Source: an uncultured Treponema sp. | GTDB lineage: Bacteria > Spirochaetota > Spirochaetia > Treponematales > Treponemataceae | DNA length: 64,000 nt | Direction: 5' to 3' | NCBI GenBank assembly: GCA_946410085.1 | Contig: CAMJZA010000004.1 | Location: 1 to 64,000 of the forward strand | Shown here: positions 17,608 to 26,615 of the stretch, in pieces | How positions within the stretch are numbered: position 1 is the first letter of the stretch | How the letters are laid out: each line of letters starts with the position of its first letter | Program-made: the position numbers and the translations under genes | The notes under the pieces: generated by a model | Seen by the model: only the letters and a program-made list of their open reading frames with translations | Database searches by the model: none | Told to the model about the DNA's origin: nothing

Positions 17608-19441
17608 GAAGATTCTTGTGCTTGAGACCTCCGTCACCCTCCAGAAGCTGTTTACGACGACGCTCGGCGACGAGCATAACGTGCAGTTTATCGGCGACGG
17701 CAAGGAGGCCCTGTACCGCCTCTTCGAGCTGTCCCCCGACCTCTTCCTGCTGAATGCGGAGTTCGAGGAGCCGCGCAGCTTTGACCTGGTGCGCGTGGTC
17801 CGTTCCATTCCCTGCTTCAAGGATCTGTCCATCGGCATGTATGCGACCGGTCCCTTCCCCTTCGATGAGGCGATGGCCAAGGGCTGCGGGGCGAACTCCT
17901 TTGTCCGCATTGACCAGAAGACGATGGCGCTGAACATAGAGGAGCTGGCGCAGATGCCTTCTTCCCGCCTGGACAAGCTGGAGCTGACCCAAGCCCGGAA
18001 GGATCTGGACGACGGCAGGCTCTTCCAGAACGCCCTGAGCCTGCTCAAGGACGGCTCGTTCAAGAACGTCGTGCTGGAAAAGATCATCGAGATGTCCAAC
18101 TCAATGGAGTCCGTCAATGCAATCGTGACGGACTTCCTCTCGCTCATCGTGTCCATCTGCGAGATTCCGGCGGCGGGCCTGTTCATCGTCGAAAACGACG
18201 GGCCGCACGGCTACTACGTGGCCGCGTCCGGCATGAGCGAGCGGGAACTGGGGGACTTCCTCAAGGTCTGCGCTGCGGACTTTGAGCAGGTAATGGGCGA
18301 CTACAATGTGTCCAAGCTGGTTCCGCAGAAGCTGGAGTGCCGCCAGAACATAGACGGCTTCTACTCCAAGGACGTGCAGCTGTCGGCCTATTCAAACGGC
18401 GAGCTGCGCTCGTTTGACGGCAAGGAATGCTTCGGCACGGTGCACATCGTTTCCGGCGGCAACTTTACCAAGGATAAGACCGACCTGTTCAACTACTGCA
18501 TCAAGGAGTCGGGCGTCCTCTTTGACAAGATGCTGATTGTCGAAAAGAAGATATTCTTTGAGCGGAGGATCCGCAAGGCGTTCAGCCGCTTTGTCCCGGA
18601 GCAGATTATCGACGAACTGGTAACCAACTCCGACGCAAGCCAGAAGGTGAGCGTGGGAGAAAAGCGGGCGGTCGCCATCCTCTTCTCCGACATCCGCTCC
18701 TTTACGAGCATCAGCGAGCTGAACCGGCCGGAAACGATGGTTTCCTTCCTGAACCGCTACTTCACCGCGATGGTGAACGTAATAAAGAAGCACGGCGGTA
18801 CGATCGACAAGTTCATCGGTGACGCAATCATGGCACTGTTTGGTGCGCCGGTCAGCTACGAGGACAACGCCCGCCGGGCCGCCGCGGCCGCCTGCGAGAT
18901 GCGCGAGGTGCTGCCGTCCGTGGAGCTGGGGGACCTGGTGCTGCCCGAAGGCATGAAGTTCAACATCGGTATCGGCATTCACTACGGTGACGTTACCGTC
19001 GGCTCGCTCGGTTCGGCGGACAAGACCGACTACACCTGTATCGGCGACACGGTCAACCTGGCCTCCCGTCTGGAAGGCCTGACCAAGGTCTACGGATCGA
19101 TGGTCCTCGTCAGTGAGAGCGTCAAGGACGACTGCCCCGAGGGCGAGTTCACCTTCCGCTATCTGGACGACGTGCGCGTCAAGGGTAAGGCGAAGGCGGT
19201 CCCGATTTTTGCGGTTGACCGCAGTCCCGACGAGTTCCCGCCTGCCTACAAGGACGCCTATACCAAGGGCATGGAGCTGTACAAGCAGGGCATCTGGAAT
19301 TTGGGCAAGGAGTACTTTGAGAAGGCGCTCGCCGCCGTGAACGGCGATAAGGCTGCCAAGCTCATGCTTTCCCGCTGCGAGGAGTTCATTGCCAATCCGC
19401 CCGACCACTGGGACGGTGCGATAGCCTTTACGACAAAATAG
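17600..19441 (+). CDS. Degenerate receiver + middle sensor-like region + class III adenylate cyclase
   Basis: ILFSDIRSFTSISE, DKFIGDAIMALFGAP, TCIGDTVNLASRLEGL; N-terminus looks like REC but with LLNAEF at the phospho-acceptor position; overlaps cheA by 8 bp. Confidence 0.88.
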   Translation: MSKKILVLETSVTLQKLFTTTLGDEHNVQFIGDGKEALYRLFELSPDLFLLNAEFEEPRSFDLVRVVRSIPCFKDLSIGMYATGPFPFDEAMAKGCGANSFVRIDQKTMALNIEELAQMPSSRLDKLELTQARKDLDDGRLFQNALSLLKDGSFKNVVLEKIIEMSNSMESVNAIVTDFLSLIVSICEIPAAGLFIVENDGPHGYYVAASGMSERELGDFLKVCAADFEQVMGDYNVSKLVPQKLECRQNIDGFYSKDVQLSAYSNGELRSFDGKECFGTVHIVSGGNFTKDKTDLFNYCIKESGVLFDKMLIVEKKIFFERRIRKAFSRFVPEQIIDELVTNSDASQKVSVGEKRAVAILFSDIRSFTSISELNRPETMVSFLNRYFTAMVNVIKKHGGTIDKFIGDAIMALFGAPVSYEDNARRAAAAACEMREVLPSVELGDLVLPEGMKFNIGIGIHYGDVTVGSLGSADKTDYTCIGDTVNLASRLEGLTKVYGSMVLVSESVKDDCPEGEFTFRYLDDVRVKGKAKAVPIFAVDRSPDEFPPAYKDAYTKGMELYKQGIWNLGKEYFEKALAAVNGDKAAKLMLSRCEEFIANPPDHWDGAIAFTTK

Positions 19442-19453
19442 GACAGGTAGTTT

Positions 19454-21412
19454 ATGAACGAATATTCGACTTCTGAACATCTGCGTCCGGTCGTGCGTGT
19501 TGATCCCGAAAAATGCTGCAACTGTCACCGCTGTATCAGCGTCTGCCCCGTCAAGATGTGCAACAACGGGGCGGGTGACCATGTGTCCGTCAACCATGAC
19601 CTCTGCATCGGCTGCGGTACCTGCATCGATGCCTGCGTGCACGGAGCGAGGACGGGCATTGACGATATGGACGCCTTCTTCTATGACCTCAAGTCCGGCA
19701 CCCCGATGGTTGCCATCGTCGCCCCTGCCGTTGCCGTCAACTTTAAGGGCCGGGACCTGGAGCTGAACGGCTGGCTCAAGTCCATCGGTGTGAGGGCGGT
19801 CTTTGACGTCGCTTTCGGGGCAGAGCTGACGACCAAGAGCTACGTCGAGCAGATAAAGAAAGAGAACCCGCCCCTCATGATTTCCCAGCCCTGCCCCGCC
19901 CTGGTCAGCTTTGTCGAAGTATACCAGCCCCAGCTCCTGAAGTACCTTGCCAAAGGTGACAGCCCCATGGCGCACATGGTCGAATGCATCCGCCACTTCT
20001 ACCCCGCCTACCGGGGCTGTAAGATTGCGGTCATCTCTCCCTGCTTCGCCAAGCGGCGCGAGTTCGACGAGAACGGCAGGGGCGACTACAACGTGACGAT
20101 GAAGAGCCTGAACGGCTACTTTACGGAGCACGGCATAGACCTGTCCACCTTCCCCAAGGTTCCCTACGAGAATCCCCTCGCCGAGCGGGCCGTCCTGTAT
20201 TCCACACCGGGCGGCCTCATGCGCACGGCAGAACGCTTTGTGCCGGGCATTTCCGCCCAGACCCGCAAGATAGAGGGGCAGCCCGCCGTGTTCGAGTACC
20301 TGGTCGGCCTGAACCGCTCGCTTTCATCCGGGGGAAAGCCCTATTACCGGCTCGTGGACTGCCTGAACTGCGAGAAGGGCTGTAACCGCGGCGGCGGTAC
20401 GACGAACCACAAGATGCCCCTTGACGAACTGGAGGAGCTGGTTGAACGGCGTGCCCGGGACCGGCAGGAGCAGTGGAATACCGCAGGTCCCCGGAAGAAC
20501 CGGCTGGCGCTCAGGAAGCTTGAGAAGACCGTGAATGCCTACTGGAAGCCCGGCATCTACGAGCGCAGCTACCATGACCGCAGTGCGGTGAGGCAGAAGT
20601 TCATCAAGACTCCGCCCCGGGAGAAGCTGCAGGAGATTTATGCCAGCATGGAAAAGTACTCCCGGGCCGACCTCTACGACTGCGGTGCCTGCGGCTACAA
20701 CGGCTGCGAGCAGATGGCGGTCGCCATATACAACGGCCTGAACCGGCGGGAGAACTGCCACCACTACGTCCTGCACCTTGCCAAACAGAACCACGAGAAG
20801 GAGATCCGCGAGGCCGTCAACGGCATTGCCGGCGCAATCCGGTCCGGCAGTGAGGCCCTGCGGAGCAATCTGCGTGACCTGCAGGAAATCAGGAATGCGA
20901 ATACGCTCACGATCGAAGGCATCAAGGACCTGAACAAGAAGATAAACGGCATCTGGGACATCGTGGGCATCATAAGCACCGTCGCCGACCAGACCAAGAT
21001 CATCGCCTTCAATGCCGAACTTGAAGCTGCCAGTTCCGGCGAGGCCGGCAAGAACTTCCACATCGTCGCGACGGAAATCCGCCGCCTGTCCGACAACATC
21101 ATCGACAGCATCAAGGAAATCAAGACGGTCATCGACGAAATACAGCATGCTTCCGACCGCCTTATCCTTGACAGCGAGAAGGGAACCCGGCAGATCGATG
21201 CGGGCCTTGAGAGTGCGAAGTCGCTTGAAGGGGGCTTTGAGGAACTCATGGCCGCTGCCCAGTCAGGCGCCGACAGCCCGGGTGACATCCAGAAGCGCGC
21301 AGGGCAGATAAGTTCTTCGGGTGAGCAGATTTTTTCCAACCTGCAGCAGATTGCGCAGGGCATCGAGAAATTTTCCCAGAATACGGCAGGTATTTCTTCC
21401 GTGAACGATTGA
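19454..21412 (+). CDS. Soluble [FeFe]-hydrogenase-like sensor fused to MCP signalling domain (atypical tip)
   Basis: 2x4Fe-4S ferredoxin (CCNCHRCISVCP, CIGCGTCIDAC), H-cluster motifs SQPCPA / SPCFAKRREF / DCLNCEKGCNRGGG, CGACGYNGCEQMAVAIYNGLNRRENC, then VADQTKIIAFNAELEAASSGEAGKNFHIVATEIRRL. Confidence 0.9.
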   Translation: MNEYSTSEHLRPVVRVDPEKCCNCHRCISVCPVKMCNNGAGDHVSVNHDLCIGCGTCIDACVHGARTGIDDMDAFFYDLKSGTPMVAIVAPAVAVNFKGRDLELNGWLKSIGVRAVFDVAFGAELTTKSYVEQIKKENPPLMISQPCPALVSFVEVYQPQLLKYLAKGDSPMAHMVECIRHFYPAYRGCKIAVISPCFAKRREFDENGRGDYNVTMKSLNGYFTEHGIDLSTFPKVPYENPLAERAVLYSTPGGLMRTAERFVPGISAQTRKIEGQPAVFEYLVGLNRSLSSGGKPYYRLVDCLNCEKGCNRGGGTTNHKMPLDELEELVERRARDRQEQWNTAGPRKNRLALRKLEKTVNAYWKPGIYERSYHDRSAVRQKFIKTPPREKLQEIYASMEKYSRADLYDCGACGYNGCEQMAVAIYNGLNRRENCHHYVLHLAKQNHEKEIREAVNGIAGAIRSGSEALRSNLRDLQEIRNANTLTIEGIKDLNKKINGIWDIVGIISTVADQTKIIAFNAELEAASSGEAGKNFHIVATEIRRLSDNIIDSIKEIKTVIDEIQHASDRLILDSEKGTRQIDAGLESAKSLEGGFEELMAAAQSGADSPGDIQKRAGQISSSGEQIFSNLQQIAQGIEKFSQNTAGISSVND

Positions 21413-21436
21413 TTTTTCCCGAAAGCGTGTTATAAT
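21409..21436 (+). promoter_or_regulatory. Predicted promoter TTGATT-N16-TATAAT between the two hydrogenase sensors
   Basis: -35 21409-21414, -10 21431-21436. Confidence 0.5.
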
Positions 21437-21457
21437 ACAGACAGTATATTGAACATA

Positions 21458-21485
21458 CGGCTCTGCGGAGCCGTTATTTTTTTTT
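21458..21485 (+). terminator. Intrinsic terminator/attenuator CGGCTC-TGCG-GAGCCG + T-run
   Basis: Perfect 6-bp stem, 4-nt loop, followed by TTATTTTTTTTT. Confidence 0.75.
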
Positions 21486-21505
21486 GTGGCTTTCAGGTGA
21501 GAATT

Positions 21506-23599
21506 ATGAACGAGTACTCCAATTCCGAACATCTCCGCCCGGTCGTGTACGTTGACCCGGAGAAATGCTGCAACTGTCACCGCTGCATCAGCGTGTGTCC
21601 CGTCAAGATGTGCAACAACGGATCGGGCAACCATGTGTCCGTGAACCACGACCTCTGCATCGGCTGCGGTACCTGCATCGACGCCTGCGTACACGGGGCA
21701 CGGACCGGCATTGACGACATGCAGGCTTTCTTTGATGACCTCAAGGCGGGTACGCCGATGGTTGCCATCGTTGCACCCGCCGTTGCCGTCAACTTTAAGG
21801 GCAGGGACCTGGAGCTGAACGGCTGGCTCAAGTCCATCGGCGTGAAGGCGGTCTTTGACGTGGCTTTCGGGGCGGAACTCACGACCAAGAGCTATGTCGA
21901 GCAGATAAAGAAAGAGAATCCGACGATCATGGTTTCCCAGCCCTGTCCGGCGCTCGTCAGCTTCATCGAAATATACCGGCCTCAGCTCATTGAACACCTT
22001 GCCAAGGGGGACAGCCCCATGGCGCATACGGTCGAATGCATCCGTCACTTCTACCCCGCCTACCGGGGCTGTAAGATTGCGGTCATATCCCCCTGTTTTG
22101 CCAAGCGGCGCGAGTTTGACGAGAACGGCCGCGGCGACTACAACGTAACGATGAAGAACCTGGACCTCTACTTCAAGGAGCAGGGTATAGACCTGTCTGC
22201 ATTCCCCAAGACGCCCTATGAAAACCCGCCCGCCGAGCGGGCCGTCCTGTACTCCACGCCGGGCGGCCTCATGCGGACTGCCGAGCGCTTTGTGCCGGGC
22301 ATTTCCGCCCAGACCCGCAAGATAGAAGGGCAGCCTGCCGTATTCGAGTACCTGTCCGGCCTTGACAGTTCGCTTTCGTCCGGGGTCAAGCCCTACTACC
22401 GGCTCGTGGACTGCCTGAACTGCGAGAAGGGCTGCAACAGGGGGGGCGGTACGACGAACAACAACATGCCCCTCGATGAACTGGAAGCACTCGTGGAAAG
22501 CAGGGCCCAGGCCCGGCAGGAACTGTGGAAGACGAGCGGCTACAAGAACAGCAAGGCTGCGCTCAAGAAGCTGGAAAAGACCGTGGACGCCTACTGGAAG
22601 CCCGGCATCTATGAGCGCAAGTACCATGACCGAAGTGCAGCGATGAGGAAGTTCATCAAGACCCCGACCAAAGAGGAACTGCATGAGATTTTCCTCAGCA
22701 TGGAAAAGCGCTCCAAGACAGACCTCTACGACTGCGGGGCCTGCGGCTACACCGGCTGTGAGCAGATGGCCGTTGCCATCTTTAACGGACTGAACCGCCG
22801 GGAGAACTGCCACCACTACGTCCTGCACCTTGCCAACAAGGACCATGAGCGGAAGATCCGCGAAGCCGTCAACGGCATTACGAGCGAGAGCGTCAAGCTT
22901 CTGGAAGGCACCCGTGCCAGCGTGGAACGCCTGACCGGCGAAACCGGCAGGATGGCAAAGGATGTGGCGTCTTCCTCTTCCGCCATCGAGGAGATGGTCA
23001 GCAACATCACGTCCATAACCGCTATTGTTGACAAGAACTTTCAGATTGTCAACGAACTGGAAGAAGCGACCAAGGGCGGGCGGCTCAAGCTGTCCGAGGT
23101 GGACAAGCTTGTCGGTGCGATCGAAAAGGAATCCTCTTCCCTTATGGAAATGAGCGGTGCCATCCAGAAGATTGCAAGCCAGACGAACCTGCTTGCGATG
23201 AATGCCGCAATCGAAGCCGCCCACGCCGGAGAATTCGGTGCAGGCTTTTCCGTCGTTGCCGACGAAATCCGCAATCTGGCGGAAGATTCCGGCAGCGAGG
23301 CAAAGAAAATCAGCGAGGTCCTCAAGAGCATCAAGGGCATGGTGGACGGCGCCTACAGCAAGTCCAGCGAGGTGAGCCATGACTTTGAGAACGTCGTTAC
23401 CCTGATGGAGAACGTCAAGGAGCACGAGCTTGAGGTGAAGAGCTCCATGGCCGAGCAGAGCGAGGGCAACAAGCAGCTGCTCCACAGCCTTGCGCAGATG
23501 AAGGAAGGTACCCGTGCCGTCGAGGATGCGGCGGCAAAGCTCAGCAGCAACACGGACAGCGTCATACAGGCCGTGGAAAACATCGGCCAGGGCAACTAG
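21506..23599 (+). CDS. Soluble [FeFe]-hydrogenase-like sensor fused to MCP signalling domain (canonical tip)
   Basis: N-terminal ~450 aa closely matches the upstream paralogue; C-term ASQTNLLAMNAAIEAAHAGEFGAGFSVVADEIRNLAEDS; ATG at 21506 preceded by AGGTGA. Confidence 0.9.
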   Translation: MNEYSNSEHLRPVVYVDPEKCCNCHRCISVCPVKMCNNGSGNHVSVNHDLCIGCGTCIDACVHGARTGIDDMQAFFDDLKAGTPMVAIVAPAVAVNFKGRDLELNGWLKSIGVKAVFDVAFGAELTTKSYVEQIKKENPTIMVSQPCPALVSFIEIYRPQLIEHLAKGDSPMAHTVECIRHFYPAYRGCKIAVISPCFAKRREFDENGRGDYNVTMKNLDLYFKEQGIDLSAFPKTPYENPPAERAVLYSTPGGLMRTAERFVPGISAQTRKIEGQPAVFEYLSGLDSSLSSGVKPYYRLVDCLNCEKGCNRGGGTTNNNMPLDELEALVESRAQARQELWKTSGYKNSKAALKKLEKTVDAYWKPGIYERKYHDRSAAMRKFIKTPTKEELHEIFLSMEKRSKTDLYDCGACGYTGCEQMAVAIFNGLNRRENCHHYVLHLANKDHERKIREAVNGITSESVKLLEGTRASVERLTGETGRMAKDVASSSSAIEEMVSNITSITAIVDKNFQIVNELEEATKGGRLKLSEVDKLVGAIEKESSSLMEMSGAIQKIASQTNLLAMNAAIEAAHAGEFGAGFSVVADEIRNLAEDSGSEAKKISEVLKSIKGMVDGAYSKSSEVSHDFENVVTLMENVKEHELEVKSSMAEQSEGNKQLLHSLAQMKEGTRAVEDAAAKLSSNTDSVIQAVENIGQGN

Positions 23600-23753
23600 C
23601 GCGAAGCGCGGACTCCTTTCCCCATAGCCCGGGTCGGGCAGCCGTCAGCTGCGGGGCAGCGGGGACGCTCCGGGCTGCGCCTGTCCCGTACCCTTGACAG
23701 GGCAGTCCCCTGTCCTTGCGGGGCAGGGCCTTTTCTACTATAATAGGCTGTCT

Positions 23754-25598
23754 ATGGTTCGCATCGCGGTGGAAAATGCCGGGCCGGGGGAGGACAGCCG
23801 GGTAACGCCCGACGTGGTCCAGAACCGATTCGGCACTGTTTACGGAAAATACACGCTCCTGGAGCTGGAGGAAGGGGGGAGGATCCTCTTTGTCCCCCTC
23901 CACGTTGAAGGGCAGGCGGCCCGGCTGGGCCTCTTCCTGTCGGACGCTTCCTCTGCTACTCTTGCAGAGCTGTGCCGTTTTGTATTTTCGCAGTTCCCCG
24001 TCAGGCGGATAGACTGGGACTGCTCCCTTGCCCCCCTCGGCCGCTGCTATGTCCGCCGGAACCATCCTGCCAACCACTGGAAAGTCACCCTCCCCGCAAG
24101 TAACGAAGAGCTGTGGGCCCGCATGTCCCGCAAGTCCCGCTACAACAGGCGGCGGGAAGAGAAGCTCCTGCTGGACCGCCTTGCCGGGGATGCCGGGAAT
24201 GCGGACGCGCCCGGCGGCGGGGACTGCACTGGTGCCCTCGTGATGACCGAGTACGAAGGGGCGGATCATATACCGGCTTCCGTCGTCGAAACATTCTTTT
24301 CGTTCAAGAAGCGGCTGATGGGCCGGGACTACGGTCTGTCGCCCGCCGCTTACCTGTCGCACTACCACGTGACGAATGCCTACACCTGGACCTGCGGGGA
24401 CCGGATCGTTGCCATCGTGTTCAGCTGTGAGCAGGGGCAGAACGTCTTCCTTGAAAACCTGACCTATGACCCGGAACTGGAAGAATACTCGCCGGGCTTT
24501 CACCTCTACGCCCTTGTGCTGGAACGGCTCATTCAGAAGGGCAGGACCGCCCTCTTCCTTGGCGGCGGTCAGCAGCCCTACAAGAGCCGCTTCGGCGGCG
24601 TTGAAGATGCCTGCTATAATGTTGAAGCATACCGGTCTCCGCTTGCAGCCCTGCCGTTTTATGCGGCGAAACTGTTCCGCCGCATTCCGGGGGCCGGTCC
24701 GGCAGTCCGTTTTTGCGGTAAAGGTGCCCGCTTCGTCAAACGGGGCTGCCGCTTTATCCGCGTCCGTGTTAAATGGGCGGCGCAGAAATGCTTCTTTTCC
24801 CTCGTGCCGGTCGGCGATGCCCTGAACACGGAACGACGGGACTTTTCCATTACCATATCGCTCACGAGCTTCCCGCCCCGCCTTGCCACCCTGCACCTGT
24901 GCATCAAGTCGCTCATGCGGCAGACGATGAAGCCGGACCGGATTGTCCTGTACCTGGGGGCGGACTGCGAAGGCATTCCCCTGCCCAAACGACTGCGTGC
25001 TCTGACGGCGAAAGGCCTTGCGGTTCGGTACGTCGGGGGGGACCTGCGCCCGCACAAGAAGTACGTGTATGCAATGCAGGAGTTCCCGGACGATTTCATC
25101 ATTACCGTGGACGATGACCTGCTGTTCCGCCGGGACATGGTGGCGGGCCTGTGGCAGGCGCATGAGAAATATCCTGACGCACTCATTGCCAGCCGCGTGC
25201 ACCTGATGCGGCAGGCGGACGGCCGCATCCTGCCCTACCGCGACTGGCTGCAGGAAACCGGGACGGTACGGGAGCCGACACACGCCCTCCTTTCCACGAA
25301 CGGAGCGGGAAGCCTCTTTCCCCCGCACTGCCTGCCGCCCGAAGCCCTGGACGCCGGCCTTATTCACACGCTCTGCCTGAACGCCGACGACATCTGGCTC
25401 AAGTTCATGCTGATCCGCGGCGGAACAAAAGTCCTGTGGGCGGGAAAGCGGACGGGCATGCCCGACGAGATACGGATACAGGCAAAAAAGAAGCAGGCCC
25501 TGATGGACGGCAACCTGACGAATGACGGCAACGACGGCTACATCGCCGCAATGGAGTCGTATTTTGCGATGAATCTTGCGGACTACTGCGGGGACTGA
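23754..25598 (+). CDS. FemAB/GNAT-like acyltransferase domain fused to glycosyltransferase-like domain
   Basis: N-term SRKSRYNRRREEKL...SFKKRLMGRDYG; C-term ISLTSFPPRLATLHLCIKSLMRQTMKPDRIVLYLG...IITVDDDLLFRRDMV. Confidence 0.65.
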   Translation: MVRIAVENAGPGEDSRVTPDVVQNRFGTVYGKYTLLELEEGGRILFVPLHVEGQAARLGLFLSDASSATLAELCRFVFSQFPVRRIDWDCSLAPLGRCYVRRNHPANHWKVTLPASNEELWARMSRKSRYNRRREEKLLLDRLAGDAGNADAPGGGDCTGALVMTEYEGADHIPASVVETFFSFKKRLMGRDYGLSPAAYLSHYHVTNAYTWTCGDRIVAIVFSCEQGQNVFLENLTYDPELEEYSPGFHLYALVLERLIQKGRTALFLGGGQQPYKSRFGGVEDACYNVEAYRSPLAALPFYAAKLFRRIPGAGPAVRFCGKGARFVKRGCRFIRVRVKWAAQKCFFSLVPVGDALNTERRDFSITISLTSFPPRLATLHLCIKSLMRQTMKPDRIVLYLGADCEGIPLPKRLRALTAKGLAVRYVGGDLRPHKKYVYAMQEFPDDFIITVDDDLLFRRDMVAGLWQAHEKYPDALIASRVHLMRQADGRILPYRDWLQETGTVREPTHALLSTNGAGSLFPPHCLPPEALDAGLIHTLCLNADDIWLKFMLIRGGTKVLWAGKRTGMPDEIRIQAKKKQALMDGNLTNDGNDGYIAAMESYFAMNLADYCGD

Positions 25599-25634
25599 GC
25601 GCTGTTCACTGTTTGCAGCCGCCTCGTCCCTGCG

Positions 25635-25663
25635 TTGATTCTGGGGCGGGAAAACGCTACAAT
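25635..25663 (+). promoter_or_regulatory. Predicted promoter TTGATT-N17-TACAAT
   Basis: -10 ends 7 nt before ATG at 25671. Confidence 0.6.
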
Positions 25664-25670
25664 CTGAGCT

Positions 25671-26615
25671 ATGTTCGGGATAAAGACACGGATTATGAGG
25701 CTGCTTGCGGGACCGGTCTACCGCCGGCAGTATGCGCCGACCGGAAAAAAAACGCTCGCGGACCTGCGCCTGTACCGGAAGTTCCGCCTGGATATTCCCA
25801 CCTATGACGGCTGCGGACAGCTCGTACACCCGGACATCTTCTTTGACCGTTCAATCGGTAAATACGTCCTTTCGTTCACGCCCTATCCCTTCAACGATGA
25901 CAGCCATGAAAACCCCTGCATCGCCGTTTCGGACGACGGCATCCACTTCCGCGAAGAGCGGGAAGGGCTCAATCCGCTGGCCCGTCCGCCGGAAAAAGAC
26001 CACAACGACGACCCCGACATCTCGCTGCATGACGGCGTGTACAGCCTTGTCTACCTTGAAACCGTCCGCCCGGACTACCAGAACATCGTTGCCCTCCGGA
26101 GCACGGACCGCCTGAACTGGGAGCGGAAGGTCCTGTACCGGCAGAACCTTGCGGGCAGCGGGGACATTATCCTGTCCCCTGCCGTCATCTGGACCGGGGA
26201 AGGCTGCCGCTGCTTCTTCGTCATGGGGAACTACGGGAAGGGGCACCGCATCCTTGTTGCCGGACCGGCGGCGGGCCTTGAGGCGCTTGATTTTGCGGGG
26301 GCGGTCCCGGTGAACATAGCAGGCATTCCCAAAGGCCTCATGCCCTGGCATCTGGACGTGTTTCCCGACGGGGAGGGCGGCTTTGTCATGCTGCTGTGCC
26401 TGGTTGCCCACCATAAGGACGGCAAGGGTGGCCGCTACTTCCTCCACATCGTCCGCAGCCGCAATCTCACGGACTGGAAGCTCGACCCTGCTCCCGTCCT
26501 GAACAACTGCTACCGCTCGTCCGGCTTCGTGAAGGACTGCATCCTGTACATTTACTTTTCATCGAACTTCTGGGGCGACGAATGGAAAACCGGCCTGTAT
26601 AAGGTGAAACTCTGA
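25671..26615 (+). CDS. Beta-propeller glycosidase-like protein (GH43/GH130-type fold)
   Basis: VHPDIFFDRSIGKYVLSFTPYP...NPCIAVSDDGIHF...DISLHDGVYSLVY. Confidence 0.6.
   Translation: MFGIKTRIMRLLAGPVYRRQYAPTGKKTLADLRLYRKFRLDIPTYDGCGQLVHPDIFFDRSIGKYVLSFTPYPFNDDSHENPCIAVSDDGIHFREEREGLNPLARPPEKDHNDDPDISLHDGVYSLVYLETVRPDYQNIVALRSTDRLNWERKVLYRQNLAGSGDIILSPAVIWTGEGCRCFFVMGNYGKGHRILVAGPAAGLEALDFAGAVPVNIAGIPKGLMPWHLDVFPDGEGGFVMLLCLVAHHKDGKGGRYFLHIVRSRNLTDWKLDPAPVLNNCYRSSGFVKDCILYIYFSSNFWGDEWKTGLYKVKL

Noticed and set aside
15622-18186. 854-aa minus-strand ORF opposite cheA
   Set aside because: Antisense shadow of a well-supported plus-strand gene in high-GC DNA; no recognisable motifs
21263-23485. 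740-aa minus-strand ORF opposite the hydrogenase sensor
   Set aside because: Antisense shadow; the plus strand has clear Fe-S and MCP motifs
23562-25829. 755-aa minus-strand ORF
   Set aside because: Antisense to the 23754 gene, spans a promoter region, no motifs
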